DNA of 64,000 nucleotides, taken from Streptomyces sp. TS71-3. GTDB taxonomy: Bacteria > Actinomycetota > Actinomycetes > Streptomycetales > Streptomycetaceae. Below are positions 1 to 8,363 of the stretch, one piece after another; within the stretch, counting starts at the first letter, position 1, and the number at the start of each line of letters is the position of its first letter. A program made the position numbers and the translations under genes. The notes under the pieces are model-generated. The model ran no database searches. It saw only the letters and a list, made by a program, of their open reading frames with translations, and was not told where the DNA came from. Where the stretch lies: assembly GCF_018327685.1 (NCBI RefSeq), contig NZ_BNEL01000003.1, positions 2,480,001-2,544,000 of the forward strand, given 5' to 3'.

Positions 1-1299
1 CCCGGAACTGCGCAGGGCGGTCGGGAAGAGTTCCGGCGGATACACCTGGTCCAGGTTGGACGAGGCCGACATGGTGAACGTGAACACCAGGAACAGCGTG
101 AAGAGCAGCAGGGTCGGTGCGTGCGGCCAGATCCCGATCGGCGCCAGCATGACCGCCATGACGACGAACGACCAGATGACGAACCCGCGGCGGGAGAACC
201 GGGCCACGAACCACAGCCCCACCACGCCGCCCAGCAGCAGGAAGACGTTGAGCAGGCCGCCCACGAGGTAGTCCTCGCCGCCCAGGCCGACCCGCGCCAT
301 GATCACCGGGAGGAACGTGTAGATGGCGAAGTACGGGATGACCTGGCAGTTGTAGTAGAGGACGCCGAAGACCGTGTTCGTCCGGTGCTGGGCGCGGAAC
401 AGCTCCCGGTAGTCGTACGACTCCGCCGGCTCCCGGTGTCGCAGCAGCTCCCGGAAGTCGACCCGGGGCCCGATGTGCCGGGCCACCACCCTCCGGGCCT
501 CGTCGATGCGGCCCTTGCTGATCAGCCAGCGCGGCGACTCGGGCGTACCGACCCGCATCACCAGCACGAACACCGCCGGAAGCGCGCTGGAGGCCAGCAG
601 CCAGCGCCAGCTGTCGCCGCCGAAGCCGATCACGTAGTTCCCGAAGAAGTACGCCGCCGTGTACCCGACCGTCCACATGGCGGTCAGGGACGCCAGCAGC
701 CCGCCCCGGTGGCGGCGGGGGCAGAACTCGGCAACCAGCGTCGGCCCGAGCGCGTAGTCCGCGCCGATGCCGAAACCGATCAGTAGCCGCAGCACGAACA
801 GCTCCGCGGGCCCGGTGACGAAGAACTGGGCCGCGGAGGCCACTGCGATGAGCAGGAAGTCCAGCATGTAGAGCCGCTGCCGCCCGTAACGATCGGCGGC
901 CCAGCCGAGCACGATGCTCCCGGCGAAGATCCCGATCAGCGCCGAGGCGCCCAGCAGCCCCTGCCAGGCCGCACCCAGCCGCATCTGCGGGCCCACCAGC
1001 GTCAGCGCGATGCCGATGATGCCGAGGTGGTAGCCGTCGGAGAAGTTCGCGCCGAACGTCAGCGCGGTGATCTTGATGTGGAAGCGGTTCAGAGGGGCGT
1101 CGTCCAGCGAGAGGGCGGGCTCGTCCGGGGCTGGGGCCGTCCGGGCCGGGGTCGGGCCGGTCCCGTTCCGCGCGGTCCCGTTCTGCGCCGGTCCGGTCCC
1201 GCCGGGCGTCCCGCCGGGGGAGGGGTCGGGGTCGTCCGGTGCCCGGCCTGTCCTGGCTGCCTGCGCCACGCCTCGTTGCGTGTCGGGGACGTCTTCCAT
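1..1299 (-). CDS. MFS transporter, C-terminus cut by window edge
   Basis: Cytoplasmic-membrane secondary transporter of the major facilitator superfamily. About 433 residues are visible, starting at ATG 1299 behind a GAGGGG-type ribosome site. The first 70 or so residues are a hydrophilic, Pro/Gly/Thr-rich tail. Membrane segments follow, with the MFS loop signature GWAADRYGR between segments 2 and 3 and a second conserved segment near RVGTPESPRWL, the pattern of sugar-porter and aromatic-acid/H+ symporter types. The gene is divergent from the aromatic amino acid lyase-like gene at 1616, so the two may share control and substrate, but that is inference. The substrate cannot be read from the sequence. 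Confidence 0.85.
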   Translation of the reverse strand, partial: MEDVPDTQRGVAQAARTGRAPDDPDPSPGGTPGGTGPAQNGTARNGTGPTPARTAPAPDEPALSLDDAPLNRFHIKITALTFGANFSDGYHLGIIGIALTLVGPQMRLGAAWQGLLGASALIGIFAGSIVLGWAADRYGRQRLYMLDFLLIAVASAAQFFVTGPAELFVLRLLIGFGIGADYALGPTLVAEFCPRRHRGGLLASLTAMWTVGYTAAYFFGNYVIGFGGDSWRWLLASSALPAVFVLVMRVGTPESPRWLISKGRIDEARRVVARHIGPRVDFRELLRHREPAESYDYRELFRAQHRTNTVFGVLYYNCQVIPYFAIYTFLPVIMARVGLGGEDYLVGGLLNVFLLLGGVVGLWFVARFSRRGFVIWSFVVMAVMLAPIGIWPHAPTLLLFTLFLVFTFTMSASSNLDQVYPPELFPTALRSSG

Positions 1300-1615
1300 G
1301 GGTCTAACCCCTCGTCGTCGCGTACCGGCCGTCGTCGCGAACCGGTCGTCCTCGCGAACCGGGCCCCGGCCCGATCCGCGGACGGCCCGGGGCCCGGGAG
1401 GGCAGGCCGCAGGGCGCACGCAACCAGGGCCCGCGTCCCGCGGCGCGTGCTCCCGGTTCCAGGCGCGCCCTGGGTCGATCACTGCACCGAGTCCGTCCAG
1501 CCAGGCGCCCGGACGGGCCTGAACGAATCCCGGTCCTCCGACTCCTTGCCTCTCGGCTGAATGAAGTGTTTCATTCACCCTTAGTTGTGAATGGAAACCT
1601 GTCAAGGGGGTGGAG
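1300..1615. promoter_or_regulatory. Divergent intergenic region with a perfect palindromic operator
   Basis: This 316-bp gap separates the MFS gene from the lyase gene. At 1558-1577 is a perfect inverted repeat: 8-bp arms TGAATGAA and TTCATTCA around a 4-bp spacer GTGT. It lies about 40 bp before the lyase start, where a repressor or activator would act. A related half site, GTGAATGGAAAC, follows at about 1587. No regulator gene is adjacent. I see no other gene-like content in the gap. Confidence 0.55.
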
Positions 1616-3067
1616 ATGACCGACAGCAGCCGTGTCCTCGTGGACGGCCGGCGGTTGCGCTGCACGGACGTGGTGCGCGTGGCACGCTGGAGCGCCTCCG
1701 CGGAGCTGGACCCGGCAGCACTCAAGCGGGCCCACGAGGCGTATCTCGTCGCCAAGGACATCGGCGCCAAACGCGCGGTGTACGGGCGCACCAGCGGCGT
1801 CGGCGCCAACCGGCACCACATCGTCGACCCCGACACCGCCGACCAGCACGGCCTCCGCCTGCTGAAGAGCCACGCGGGGGGCACCGGACCGGCGGCACCG
1901 GACAGCCTGGTGCGCTCCACCCTCCTCATCAGGCTCAACCAGCTCGCCGCGGCCGGCAGCGGCGTCCACCCCCGGCTGGTGCGCGCCCTCGAAACCGCCC
2001 TCCGCGTCGGGGCCGTCCCGCGCGTCCACTCCCTGGGCGCCATCGGGACCGGCGACCTGAGCGCACTCGCCGAGATAGCGCTCACCCTCGCGGGACACCG
2101 GCCCTTCGCCGTCGGCTCGCTCGATCCCGTGCCCATCAGCCCCGGAGACGCCCTCGCGTTCATCTCCAGCAACGCCGCGACCCTCGCGGAGTCCGTTCTC
2201 GCCTGGCACGACCTGCGCGAACTCCTGCACGCCAGCCACGCCGTGGCCGCGCTGTCCTACTGCGCGCTGCACGGCTCTCCCGAAGCGTTCTCCGAACGCG
2301 TCCACGCCCAGCGGCCCCACCCCGGCTCCCTGCACTGCGCCGCCGAGATGCGCCGCATCCTCTGGGGGGAGGGCGAGCCGGAGCCGGGCAGCCGGCTCCA
2401 GGACCCGTTCGGGCTGCGGGCCTTCCCGCAGGTCCAGGGGCCCGCACTGGACGCCGCGGACGCCCTGGAGAGCACCCTCACCATCGACCTCAACGCCGCC
2501 GCCGAGAACCCGTTCATCGACATCGAGACCAAGGACGCCTACCACCACGGCCACTTCTCCACGGCCTACCTGGCGCTCTCCCTGGACCACCTGCGGGCCG
2601 CGATCCACCACGTGGCCGAGCTGTCCGCGGCACGCCTGAGCGACCTGGTCGAACCCGAACTCACCGGCCTCACCCCGTTCCTCTCGGCGGGGCCGTCCGG
2701 CAGCTCCGGCATCATGATCCTCGAATACGTGGCCCATGACGCCCTCAGCCAGCTCCGCCACGCCGCGGCACCGGTCACCCTCGGCACGGCCGTCATCTCC
2801 CGCGGCCTGGAGGACCACGCCAGCTTCTCCACCCAGGCGGCCCGCAGCGCGACGGCCGTCGTTACCGCCTACCGCACGGTGCTCGCCTGCGAACTCATCG
2901 GCGCCGTACGGGCCTTGCGGCTCGGCACCGCGGAACTCCCGGACGCCCCCGTGTCCGAAGCCTTCCGCACCGCGGCGGAGACCCTGCCGATGATCCCGGA
3001 GGACCACCCCCTCACCCAGGAGATCACCCACGCGGAACACGTCCTCAAGACGTTCGCCAGGCTTTGA
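1616..3067 (+). CDS. Aromatic amino acid ammonia-lyase family protein (HAL/PAL-like) with atypical MIO triad
   Basis: A 483-residue member of the histidine/phenylalanine/tyrosine ammonia-lyase and aminomutase family. The start is ATG 1616 behind AAGGGGGTGGAG; GTG 1610 is the alternative. Family landmarks in order: the catalytic-loop Tyr (Tyr56, YGRTSGVG), the substrate-loop segment NQLAAAGSGVH, QDPFGLRAFPQVQG, ENPF with a GHF segment, and EDHASFSTQAAR. At the site of the self-cyclising Ala-Ser-Gly triad the protein has Gly144-Thr145-Gly146 followed by Asp-Leu. Canonical enzymes need the Ser to form the MIO electrophile, so either Thr replaces it here or the protein is not an ordinary lyase. 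The fold is clear from the motifs; activity and substrate are uncertain. Confidence 0.75.
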   Translation: MTDSSRVLVDGRRLRCTDVVRVARWSASAELDPAALKRAHEAYLVAKDIGAKRAVYGRTSGVGANRHHIVDPDTADQHGLRLLKSHAGGTGPAAPDSLVRSTLLIRLNQLAAAGSGVHPRLVRALETALRVGAVPRVHSLGAIGTGDLSALAEIALTLAGHRPFAVGSLDPVPISPGDALAFISSNAATLAESVLAWHDLRELLHASHAVAALSYCALHGSPEAFSERVHAQRPHPGSLHCAAEMRRILWGEGEPEPGSRLQDPFGLRAFPQVQGPALDAADALESTLTIDLNAAAENPFIDIETKDAYHHGHFSTAYLALSLDHLRAAIHHVAELSAARLSDLVEPELTGLTPFLSAGPSGSSGIMILEYVAHDALSQLRHAAAPVTLGTAVISRGLEDHASFSTQAARSATAVVTAYRTVLACELIGAVRALRLGTAELPDAPVSEAFRTAAETLPMIPEDHPLTQEITHAEHVLKTFARL

Positions 3068-3099
3068 CACGGGCCCGGCGCGCAGGGGTGCGCGTCTCA

Positions 3100-3345
3100 G
3101 AGGGGGATGCGCCGAAGCCGCCCCCCGAGGGGGCGCGGGGCTGTGTCGATGTGCGGCTCCGCCGCGCGGGCGCGACCAGCCACAGCGGACCCGCACGCAT
3201 ACACGGCGACAAGGGGGCAGCCGCAGGTGATGCGCCGAAGGCGCCGCAATAAGGGGCGCGGGGAACTGCGCAACGAACCAGGGCTGACCTGCACACATCC
3301 AGGGCGGTAGAGGGGCGCTCGGGGCTGACGCGCCGAAGGCGCACC
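3100..3345 (+). repeat. Streptomyces-type interspersed intergenic repeats (degenerate, two units)
   Basis: The 388-bp gap before the AfsR-like gene has no gene. It holds two units resembling short GC-rich repeats that recur downstream of genes in many Streptomyces chromosomes. One, at about 3133-3200, contains GGGGCGCGGGGCTG followed by TCGATGTGCGGCTCCGCCGC and GCGACCAGCCAC. The other, at about 3252-3285, contains GGGGCGCGGGGAACTGCGC. The word GCGCCGAAG recurs near 3109, 3232 and 3331. Assignment to this repeat class is from memory of Streptomyces sequences, not from a search. Confidence 0.5.
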
Positions 3346-3455
3346 CGCGGAATTTTCGACCGGCCCAGCCACCCCATATGCTCGGTTGCCATGGCACCGC
3401 CCCAGAGCCCGGATGTACCTCGGGTACGCCCTGCCCCACCGGTACCGGGGGCGCC

Positions 3456-6365
3456 GTGAGCCTGCGCTTCGCCGTCCTGGGGCCGCTGCGGGCCTGGCAT
3501 GGTGAGATCGAACTGGAACTCGGCCCGCCCAAGCAGCGCAGCCTGCTGGCGCTGCTGCTGATCCACGCGGGGCACCCGGTGTCCGTCCACGAGATCGTCG
3601 ACACCCTGTGGGGACAGGACCCGCCGGACAGCGCCGTCAACGTGGTGCAGCGGCACGTCGGCGCCCTGCGCCGGCTGCTCGAACCCGGCCTGCCGGCCCG
3701 GGGCGCCTCCCGGTGGCTCGTGCGCGGCTCGGGCGGATACCGCCTGGAAGTGGAACCCGACTCGCTGGACCTGCTCCGCTTCCGCGCCCTCTGCCAGGAC
3801 GCGGAGCGGTCGGCCGAGGCGGGGCAGCCGGCCGGCGCCGCCGAGCTGCTGATCGCGGCCCTGGACCTGTGGCGGGGATCCACCGCCTCCGGCATCGCAC
3901 CCGAGGTGCGGTCGCACCCGGCGTTCACGGCCGTCGACCGCGAGTACGCGGACGCCGTCACCGCGGCCGCGGACCACGCGCTGGCCGCGGGACCGGCGCT
4001 CGGCGCGCGGGTGCTCGCGGTCCTCAGGCAGGCCGCCGCGCAGCACCCCCTGGACGAGGCGTTGCAGGCCAGGCTGGTCGCGGTGCTCGCGGCCACGGGG
4101 CACCAGGTGGAGGCCCTGGACGTCTACCGCACCGTGGGCACCCGGCTCGCGGAGGACCTGGGCCTGGAGCCCGGACCCGAACTGCGGGCCGCCCAGCAAC
4201 AGGTACTGCACCAGGCCGACACCGCGCCGCCCGCGCCCCCGGCAGAGCCGGAGAGCCGCGAGAGCGCCCCTCAAGGGCCGCCCGCCACCACCGGCGCGGG
4301 ACAGAGCGCGGGCGTCCCGGTGCGGCCGGCGCAGCTGCCGGTGAGCCCCGCGACCTTCACCGGCCGCGGCCACGAACTCGACCGGTTGCAGGAGCTGCTG
4401 GACGCCGCCGACCGCCCGTCCCCGGGCGTGGTGATCGGCCTGATCGGCGGCATGGCGGGCGTCGGCAAGACCACCCTCGCCGTGCACTGGGCGCAGCAGG
4501 TCGCGCACCGCTTCCCCGGCGGGCAGCTCTACGTCGACCTGCGCGGGTTCCACCCGGACGGCTCGATCATGAGCCCGTCGGAGGCGATACGGTCCTTCCT
4601 CGACGCCTTCGGCGTGCCCTCGCACCGCATCCCGGCGGGCCTTGAGGCGCAGGCCATGCTCTACCGCACCCTGCTCGCCGACCGGCGGATGCTGGTCGTC
4701 CTGGACAACGCGCGGGACACCGAACAGGTCCGGCCGCTGCTGCCAGGGGCGCCCGGCAGCCTGGTCATCGTCACCAGCCGCAACCAGCTCTACGGCCTCG
4801 TGGCCCGGCAGGGCGCACGTGTCCTGGCGCTGAACCTGCTGAGCGAGGCCGACGCGCGGGAGTTCCTGACCCGGCGGCTCGGCGCCGACCGGACCGGGAG
4901 CGAGCCCGGCGCCACCGCCGAGATCATCGCCCGGTGCGGCCGGCTGCCGCTGGCGTTGGCCATCGTGAGCGCCCGTGCCGCGATGAGCCCGGCGTTCACC
5001 CTGGCCTCCATCGCCGCCGAACTGCGGGACGGCCGGGACAACCTCGACGCGTTCACGGCCGAGGCGCCCCTCACGGACGCCCGAAGCGTCTTCTCCTGGT
5101 CGTACCGCGCACTGACCCCGGGAGCCGCGCGGCTGTTCCGGCTGCTCGCGCTGCACCCGGGACCGGACTACTGCCTCCCCGCCGCCGCGAGCCTCGCGGG
5201 CCAGGACCGCGAGCACGTGCGTCCGCTCCTGTCCGAGCTGGTGCGGGCCCACCTGGTCACCGCGACGGCGCCCGACCGCTACGGCTGCCACGACCTCCTG
5301 CGCGCCTACGCGACGGAGCTGCTGAAGTCCGAGGAGACGGCCGCGGAGTCGGAGGCCGCCAGGCGCCGCCTGCTGGACCACTACCTGCACAGCGCCCACG
5401 CGGCGGACACCGCGCTCGCCCCCAGCCGTGACCGCGTCGAGCCGCCGCCCCACACGTCCGGCGTGACGGTGATGAAGTTCGACGACCAGCGTGGCGCGGC
5501 GGAATGGCTGGAGGTCAACCGCCCGGTCCTGCTCGCGGTCATCGAGGACGACGCCCGGCACGGCACCGGAGAACACAGCTGGCGGCTCGCCACGGTACTG
5601 GAGTGGTACCTGGACCGGGTCGGCCGCTGGGACGAGCAGCTGGAAGCCCAGGCGGTGGCGGTGGCGGCGGCGGAGCGGCTGGGCGACCGGCGCGGCCAGG
5701 CGCACGCCCACCGGTCGCTGGGCTTCGCCCACGGCAGGACGGAGCGCTGGGCCGAGGCGCGCGAGCACCTCTCGCGGTCGCTGGAGCTCTTCGGCGAGAT
5801 CGCCGACCCGGCCGGTCAGGGGCGCGGCCACCGCTACCTCGCCTACCTGGCCAACAGGCGGCAGCGCCACGAGGAGGCCCTCGACCACTACGAGCGGGCG
5901 AGCGCGCTGTACCGGTCGGCGGGCCGGCGCAGCGGGGTCGCGAGCATCTACAACGAGGTCGGCTGGACGTACATCCTGATGGGCGAGTACGACAAGGCCC
6001 TCGACGAGTGCCGGCGGGCCCTGGGGATGCACCAGGAGATCGCCGACAGCGCCGGCGAGGCGGCGGCCTGGGACAGCATCGGCTACGCCCATCACCATCT
6101 CGGGGAGTACGCCGAGGCGCTGGCGTGCTTCGAGCACGCGCTGGCGGTCTACCGGGAGATCAGCGACCGCTTCAACGAGGCGGACACCCTCGTGCACATC
6201 GGCGACACCCACCACGCCGCGAACCGGAACGCCAGGGCGGAGCTCGCCTGGCGGCAGGCGCTCGGGATCCTCGACGAGATCGGCCATCCGGACGCCGCCC
6301 AGGTCCGCGAGCGGCTGAGCCGCCTGAGGGAGCCCGCCGCCCGCGCCGGCCGCACCGGCACGTGA
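3456..6365 (+). CDS. AfsR/SARP-type transcriptional regulator with NB-ARC and TPR domains
   Basis: A large regulator of about 969 residues. Start GTG 3456 is chosen because GGGGGCGCC precedes it and the OmpR-type winged-helix domain begins immediately (LRFAVLGPLRAW). Order of parts: winged-helix DNA-binding domain (about 1-95), bacterial transcriptional activation domain (about 95-245), Pro/Ala-rich linker, NB-ARC ATPase with Walker A GMAGVGKTT (about 330-340) and a Walker B-like LVVLDNA, then a C-terminal array of tetratricopeptide repeats (about 740-960). This is the AfsR layout: ATP-dependent activators of secondary-metabolism promoters at direct repeats. An upstream in-frame start at 3378 is possible. 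It stands alone, so its target is not clear from context. Confidence 0.85.
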   Translation: MSLRFAVLGPLRAWHGEIELELGPPKQRSLLALLLIHAGHPVSVHEIVDTLWGQDPPDSAVNVVQRHVGALRRLLEPGLPARGASRWLVRGSGGYRLEVEPDSLDLLRFRALCQDAERSAEAGQPAGAAELLIAALDLWRGSTASGIAPEVRSHPAFTAVDREYADAVTAAADHALAAGPALGARVLAVLRQAAAQHPLDEALQARLVAVLAATGHQVEALDVYRTVGTRLAEDLGLEPGPELRAAQQQVLHQADTAPPAPPAEPESRESAPQGPPATTGAGQSAGVPVRPAQLPVSPATFTGRGHELDRLQELLDAADRPSPGVVIGLIGGMAGVGKTTLAVHWAQQVAHRFPGGQLYVDLRGFHPDGSIMSPSEAIRSFLDAFGVPSHRIPAGLEAQAMLYRTLLADRRMLVVLDNARDTEQVRPLLPGAPGSLVIVTSRNQLYGLVARQGARVLALNLLSEADAREFLTRRLGADRTGSEPGATAEIIARCGRLPLALAIVSARAAMSPAFTLASIAAELRDGRDNLDAFTAEAPLTDARSVFSWSYRALTPGAARLFRLLALHPGPDYCLPAAASLAGQDREHVRPLLSELVRAHLVTATAPDRYGCHDLLRAYATELLKSEETAAESEAARRRLLDHYLHSAHAADTALAPSRDRVEPPPHTSGVTVMKFDDQRGAAEWLEVNRPVLLAVIEDDARHGTGEHSWRLATVLEWYLDRVGRWDEQLEAQAVAVAAAERLGDRRGQAHAHRSLGFAHGRTERWAEAREHLSRSLELFGEIADPAGQGRGHRYLAYLANRRQRHEEALDHYERASALYRSAGRRSGVASIYNEVGWTYILMGEYDKALDECRRALGMHQEIADSAGEAAAWDSIGYAHHHLGEYAEALACFEHALAVYREISDRFNEADTLVHIGDTHHAANRNARAELAWRQALGILDEIGHPDAAQVRERLSRLREPAARAGRTGT

Positions 6366-6691
6366 CACCGGGCCCGGACGGGACCCGCGCCTGACCGGAG
6401 CCCGCGCCCGACCGGAGCCCGCGCCCGACCGCGTTCCCACGCCCGCCCCGGCCGCCACGCCCGCCCTTCGGCCTGACGCCCGCCGGGGGACCGCCGTCAC
6501 AGAAGCAGCACTGTTCCGTCAGTGGCCGCTGCCTACGCTCGGTGCGCGTGCCGCTCGACCAGGGCTTGCACCGCGCGGACCGGAACGGGGACCGGTCCGC
6601 GCGGCGGCTGCGCCAGGGGATGCGCGAGGGGAACGGAGGGCCCTGTGGCACGTGCGGAACTCTTACGGCATTCCACTTCGGGGACTGGGGC
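6366..6691. other. Intergenic region upstream of the sigma factor gene
   Basis: 326 bp without a convincing gene. Just after the regulator stop, a 17-bp unit (GACCGGAGCCCGCGCCC) occurs twice in tandem at about 6394-6427, with a degenerate copy before it. An open frame runs from 6542 into the sigma factor gene, but the ribosome site and family start point to 6692. I see no consensus sigma-70 promoter. Confidence 0.4.
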
Positions 6692-7294
6692 ATGAACACG
6701 ACCACCGCCGCCGACGTCTCGACGGCCGGAGGCCACAAGGGCCTCCTGAACACGCTGATGACCGACCACACCACGGCACTCCTCGGCTATGCCGAGAGAC
6801 TGCTGCACGACCGTCACCTGGCCGAGGACGTCGTCCAGGAAACCCTCATCCGCGCCTGGCGCCACAGAGAGCGGCTGCACGGCATGGACACCTCGGTCCG
6901 CGGCTGGCTGTTCACCGTGGCCCGCAACATCGTCATCGACCGGCTGCGCAGCGCCGCCGTCCGCCGCGAGACGGTCGGCACGGACGACCGGGACGTGCCC
7001 CAGCCCGACCACGACGAGTCCGTGCTGCACTCGATCGAGGCGACGGCCCTGCTACGCCAGCTCTCCCACGACCACCGCGAGGTGCTCCTGCACATCTACC
7101 TGTGCGGCAGGACCGTGCAGGAGACGGCCCGGATCATCGGGATACCCGCCGGGACGGTCAAGTCCCGGCAGCACTACGCGCTCCGCAAACTCCGCGCGAC
7201 CAGCGGAACGGCGAGCGAGACGGGGAGGACGCCGGGGAGGACGGCGGAGAGGGCGACGGCTAGGGGAACCGGGACGGTTTCCCGCGTCGGATGA
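6692..7294 (+). CDS. RNA polymerase sigma factor, ECF/SigL-like
   Basis: A 200-residue sigma-70 family factor of the extracytoplasmic-function type. Region 2 covers roughly residues 25-95 (LAEDVVQETLIRAWRHRE, then VRGWLFTVARNIVIDRLR). Region 4.2 covers roughly 120-175, with the helix-turn-helix VQETARIIGIPAGTVKSR. The tail beyond residue 175 is Thr/Arg/Gly-rich and not conserved. Start ATG 6692 follows GGGGACTGGGG. No anti-sigma factor gene lies beside it: the next gene, 79 bp on, is a LysR regulator. How its activity is restrained is therefore not visible here. Confidence 0.88.
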   Translation: MNTTTAADVSTAGGHKGLLNTLMTDHTTALLGYAERLLHDRHLAEDVVQETLIRAWRHRERLHGMDTSVRGWLFTVARNIVIDRLRSAAVRRETVGTDDRDVPQPDHDESVLHSIEATALLRQLSHDHREVLLHIYLCGRTVQETARIIGIPAGTVKSRQHYALRKLRATSGTASETGRTPGRTAERATARGTGTVSRVG

Positions 7295-7373
7295 CCGCCG
7301 CGGCGGCGGGGGAGGCGCGGCCCGGCGCGGGCACGGCTTACGGGCCGCGCGCCGGGAGTGCTGATAATCGCCC

Positions 7374-8288
7374 ATGGACGACACCTACGGCGCCGAGATC
7401 ACCTTCAGCGACCTGGAGATGTTCCTCGTCTTCAGCAAGACCGAGCACTTCGGCCACACCGCCACGGAACTCGACGTCAGCGTGGCCACCGTGCAGCGCG
7501 GCATCCGCGCCCTGGAGCGCAAGCTCGGCGTGCGCCTCGTGGAGCAGGCCGGCCGGCGCGTGCGCATGCTGCACACCGGGCACATCCTCGTCCGCGAGGC
7601 GCACACCGTGCTGCGCGCACGCCACGACGCCGTGGACACCGTCCGCGCCGAGTCCGGCCTGCCGCACCGCAGGCTGCGGATCGCCCACACCTACTCCCTC
7701 GGCCTCGGGTTCGTCCCCGGCGTGCTCGCCGAACTCCTCCAGGACCACCCGGAACTCCGCTTCCGCTGCTGGCAGGGCCCAGCCACCGACGTCGTCTCGG
7801 CCCTGCTCCACGGGGAGGCGGACGTCGCGTTCACGTCGCTGTCGCCCACCGAGTCGGACATCGTCGTGGAGCCGCTGTTCACCCAGGCCCTGCTGCTGAC
7901 CGTCCCCGCGGACGACCCGCTGGCCGGCAGCGGCACCGTGCGGCTCTCCGAGGTGCAGGGCCGCTCGTTCATAGCGATGGAGCCGGGCTCCAGCAGCCGC
8001 ACCCACATGGTCAACGCCTGCGCACGCGCCGGGTTCATCCCCCGCATCACGGTCGAGGGAAGCGACCTGTTCGTCGTCGAGTCGATGGTGGGCGCGGGCA
8101 TCGGCGTCTCCGTCGTACCGGAGGGCATGGACAACCACCTGCATCCCCGGGTGGCCCGGCTGCCCATCGAGGACCCGGGCTCGGCCGGCCGCACCATCTT
8201 CCTCGCCTACGGACGGGGCGACGCCGCGCACGAGAGCGTCCGCTCCCTCGCCAGGATCGCCAGGACGCACGGCCGGCGCCTCGGATGA
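7374..8288 (+). CDS. LysR-family transcriptional regulator
   Basis: A 304-residue LysR-type regulator. The N-terminal helix-turn-helix (about 10-70) reads ITFSDLEMFLVFSKTEHFG, then LDVSVATVQRGIRALERKLG. An effector-binding periplasmic-protein-like domain follows (about 95-295). It lies directly upstream of, and in the same direction as, the MmgE/PrpD-Tct operon. The gap to that operon contains an inverted repeat at 8303-8331 that is a plausible binding site. I infer it senses the carboxylate handled by the operon; the ligand is unknown. Confidence 0.88.
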   Translation: MDDTYGAEITFSDLEMFLVFSKTEHFGHTATELDVSVATVQRGIRALERKLGVRLVEQAGRRVRMLHTGHILVREAHTVLRARHDAVDTVRAESGLPHRRLRIAHTYSLGLGFVPGVLAELLQDHPELRFRCWQGPATDVVSALLHGEADVAFTSLSPTESDIVVEPLFTQALLLTVPADDPLAGSGTVRLSEVQGRSFIAMEPGSSSRTHMVNACARAGFIPRITVEGSDLFVVESMVGAGIGVSVVPEGMDNHLHPRVARLPIEDPGSAGRTIFLAYGRGDAAHESVRSLARIARTHGRRLG

Positions 8289-8302
8289 TCTTTGCGTCAG
8301 AC

Positions 8303-8331
8303 ACAATGATTGCGGCGTGCGCTGTCATTGT
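8303..8331. promoter_or_regulatory. Inverted-repeat operator before the MmgE/PrpD-Tct operon
   Basis: Perfect 7-bp arms, ACAATGA at 8303-8309 and TCATTGT at 8325-8331, are separated by 15 bp. The site is 33 bp before the first operon gene and 15 bp after the LysR stop codon. Its spacing and dyad symmetry suit a LysR-type or similar dimer. It is AT-rich against GC-rich surroundings, so chance is less likely. Confidence 0.6.
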
Positions 8332-8363
8332 TTCGGCCACCCGTGGCTTCTACCGTCCCGTGC

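Noticed and set aside
3045..6500. A 1,151-codon minus-strand frame opposite the AfsR-like gene
   Set aside because: Arg/Gly/Val-rich shadow with no recognisable motif; the plus strand carries the winged helix, Walker A and TPRs.
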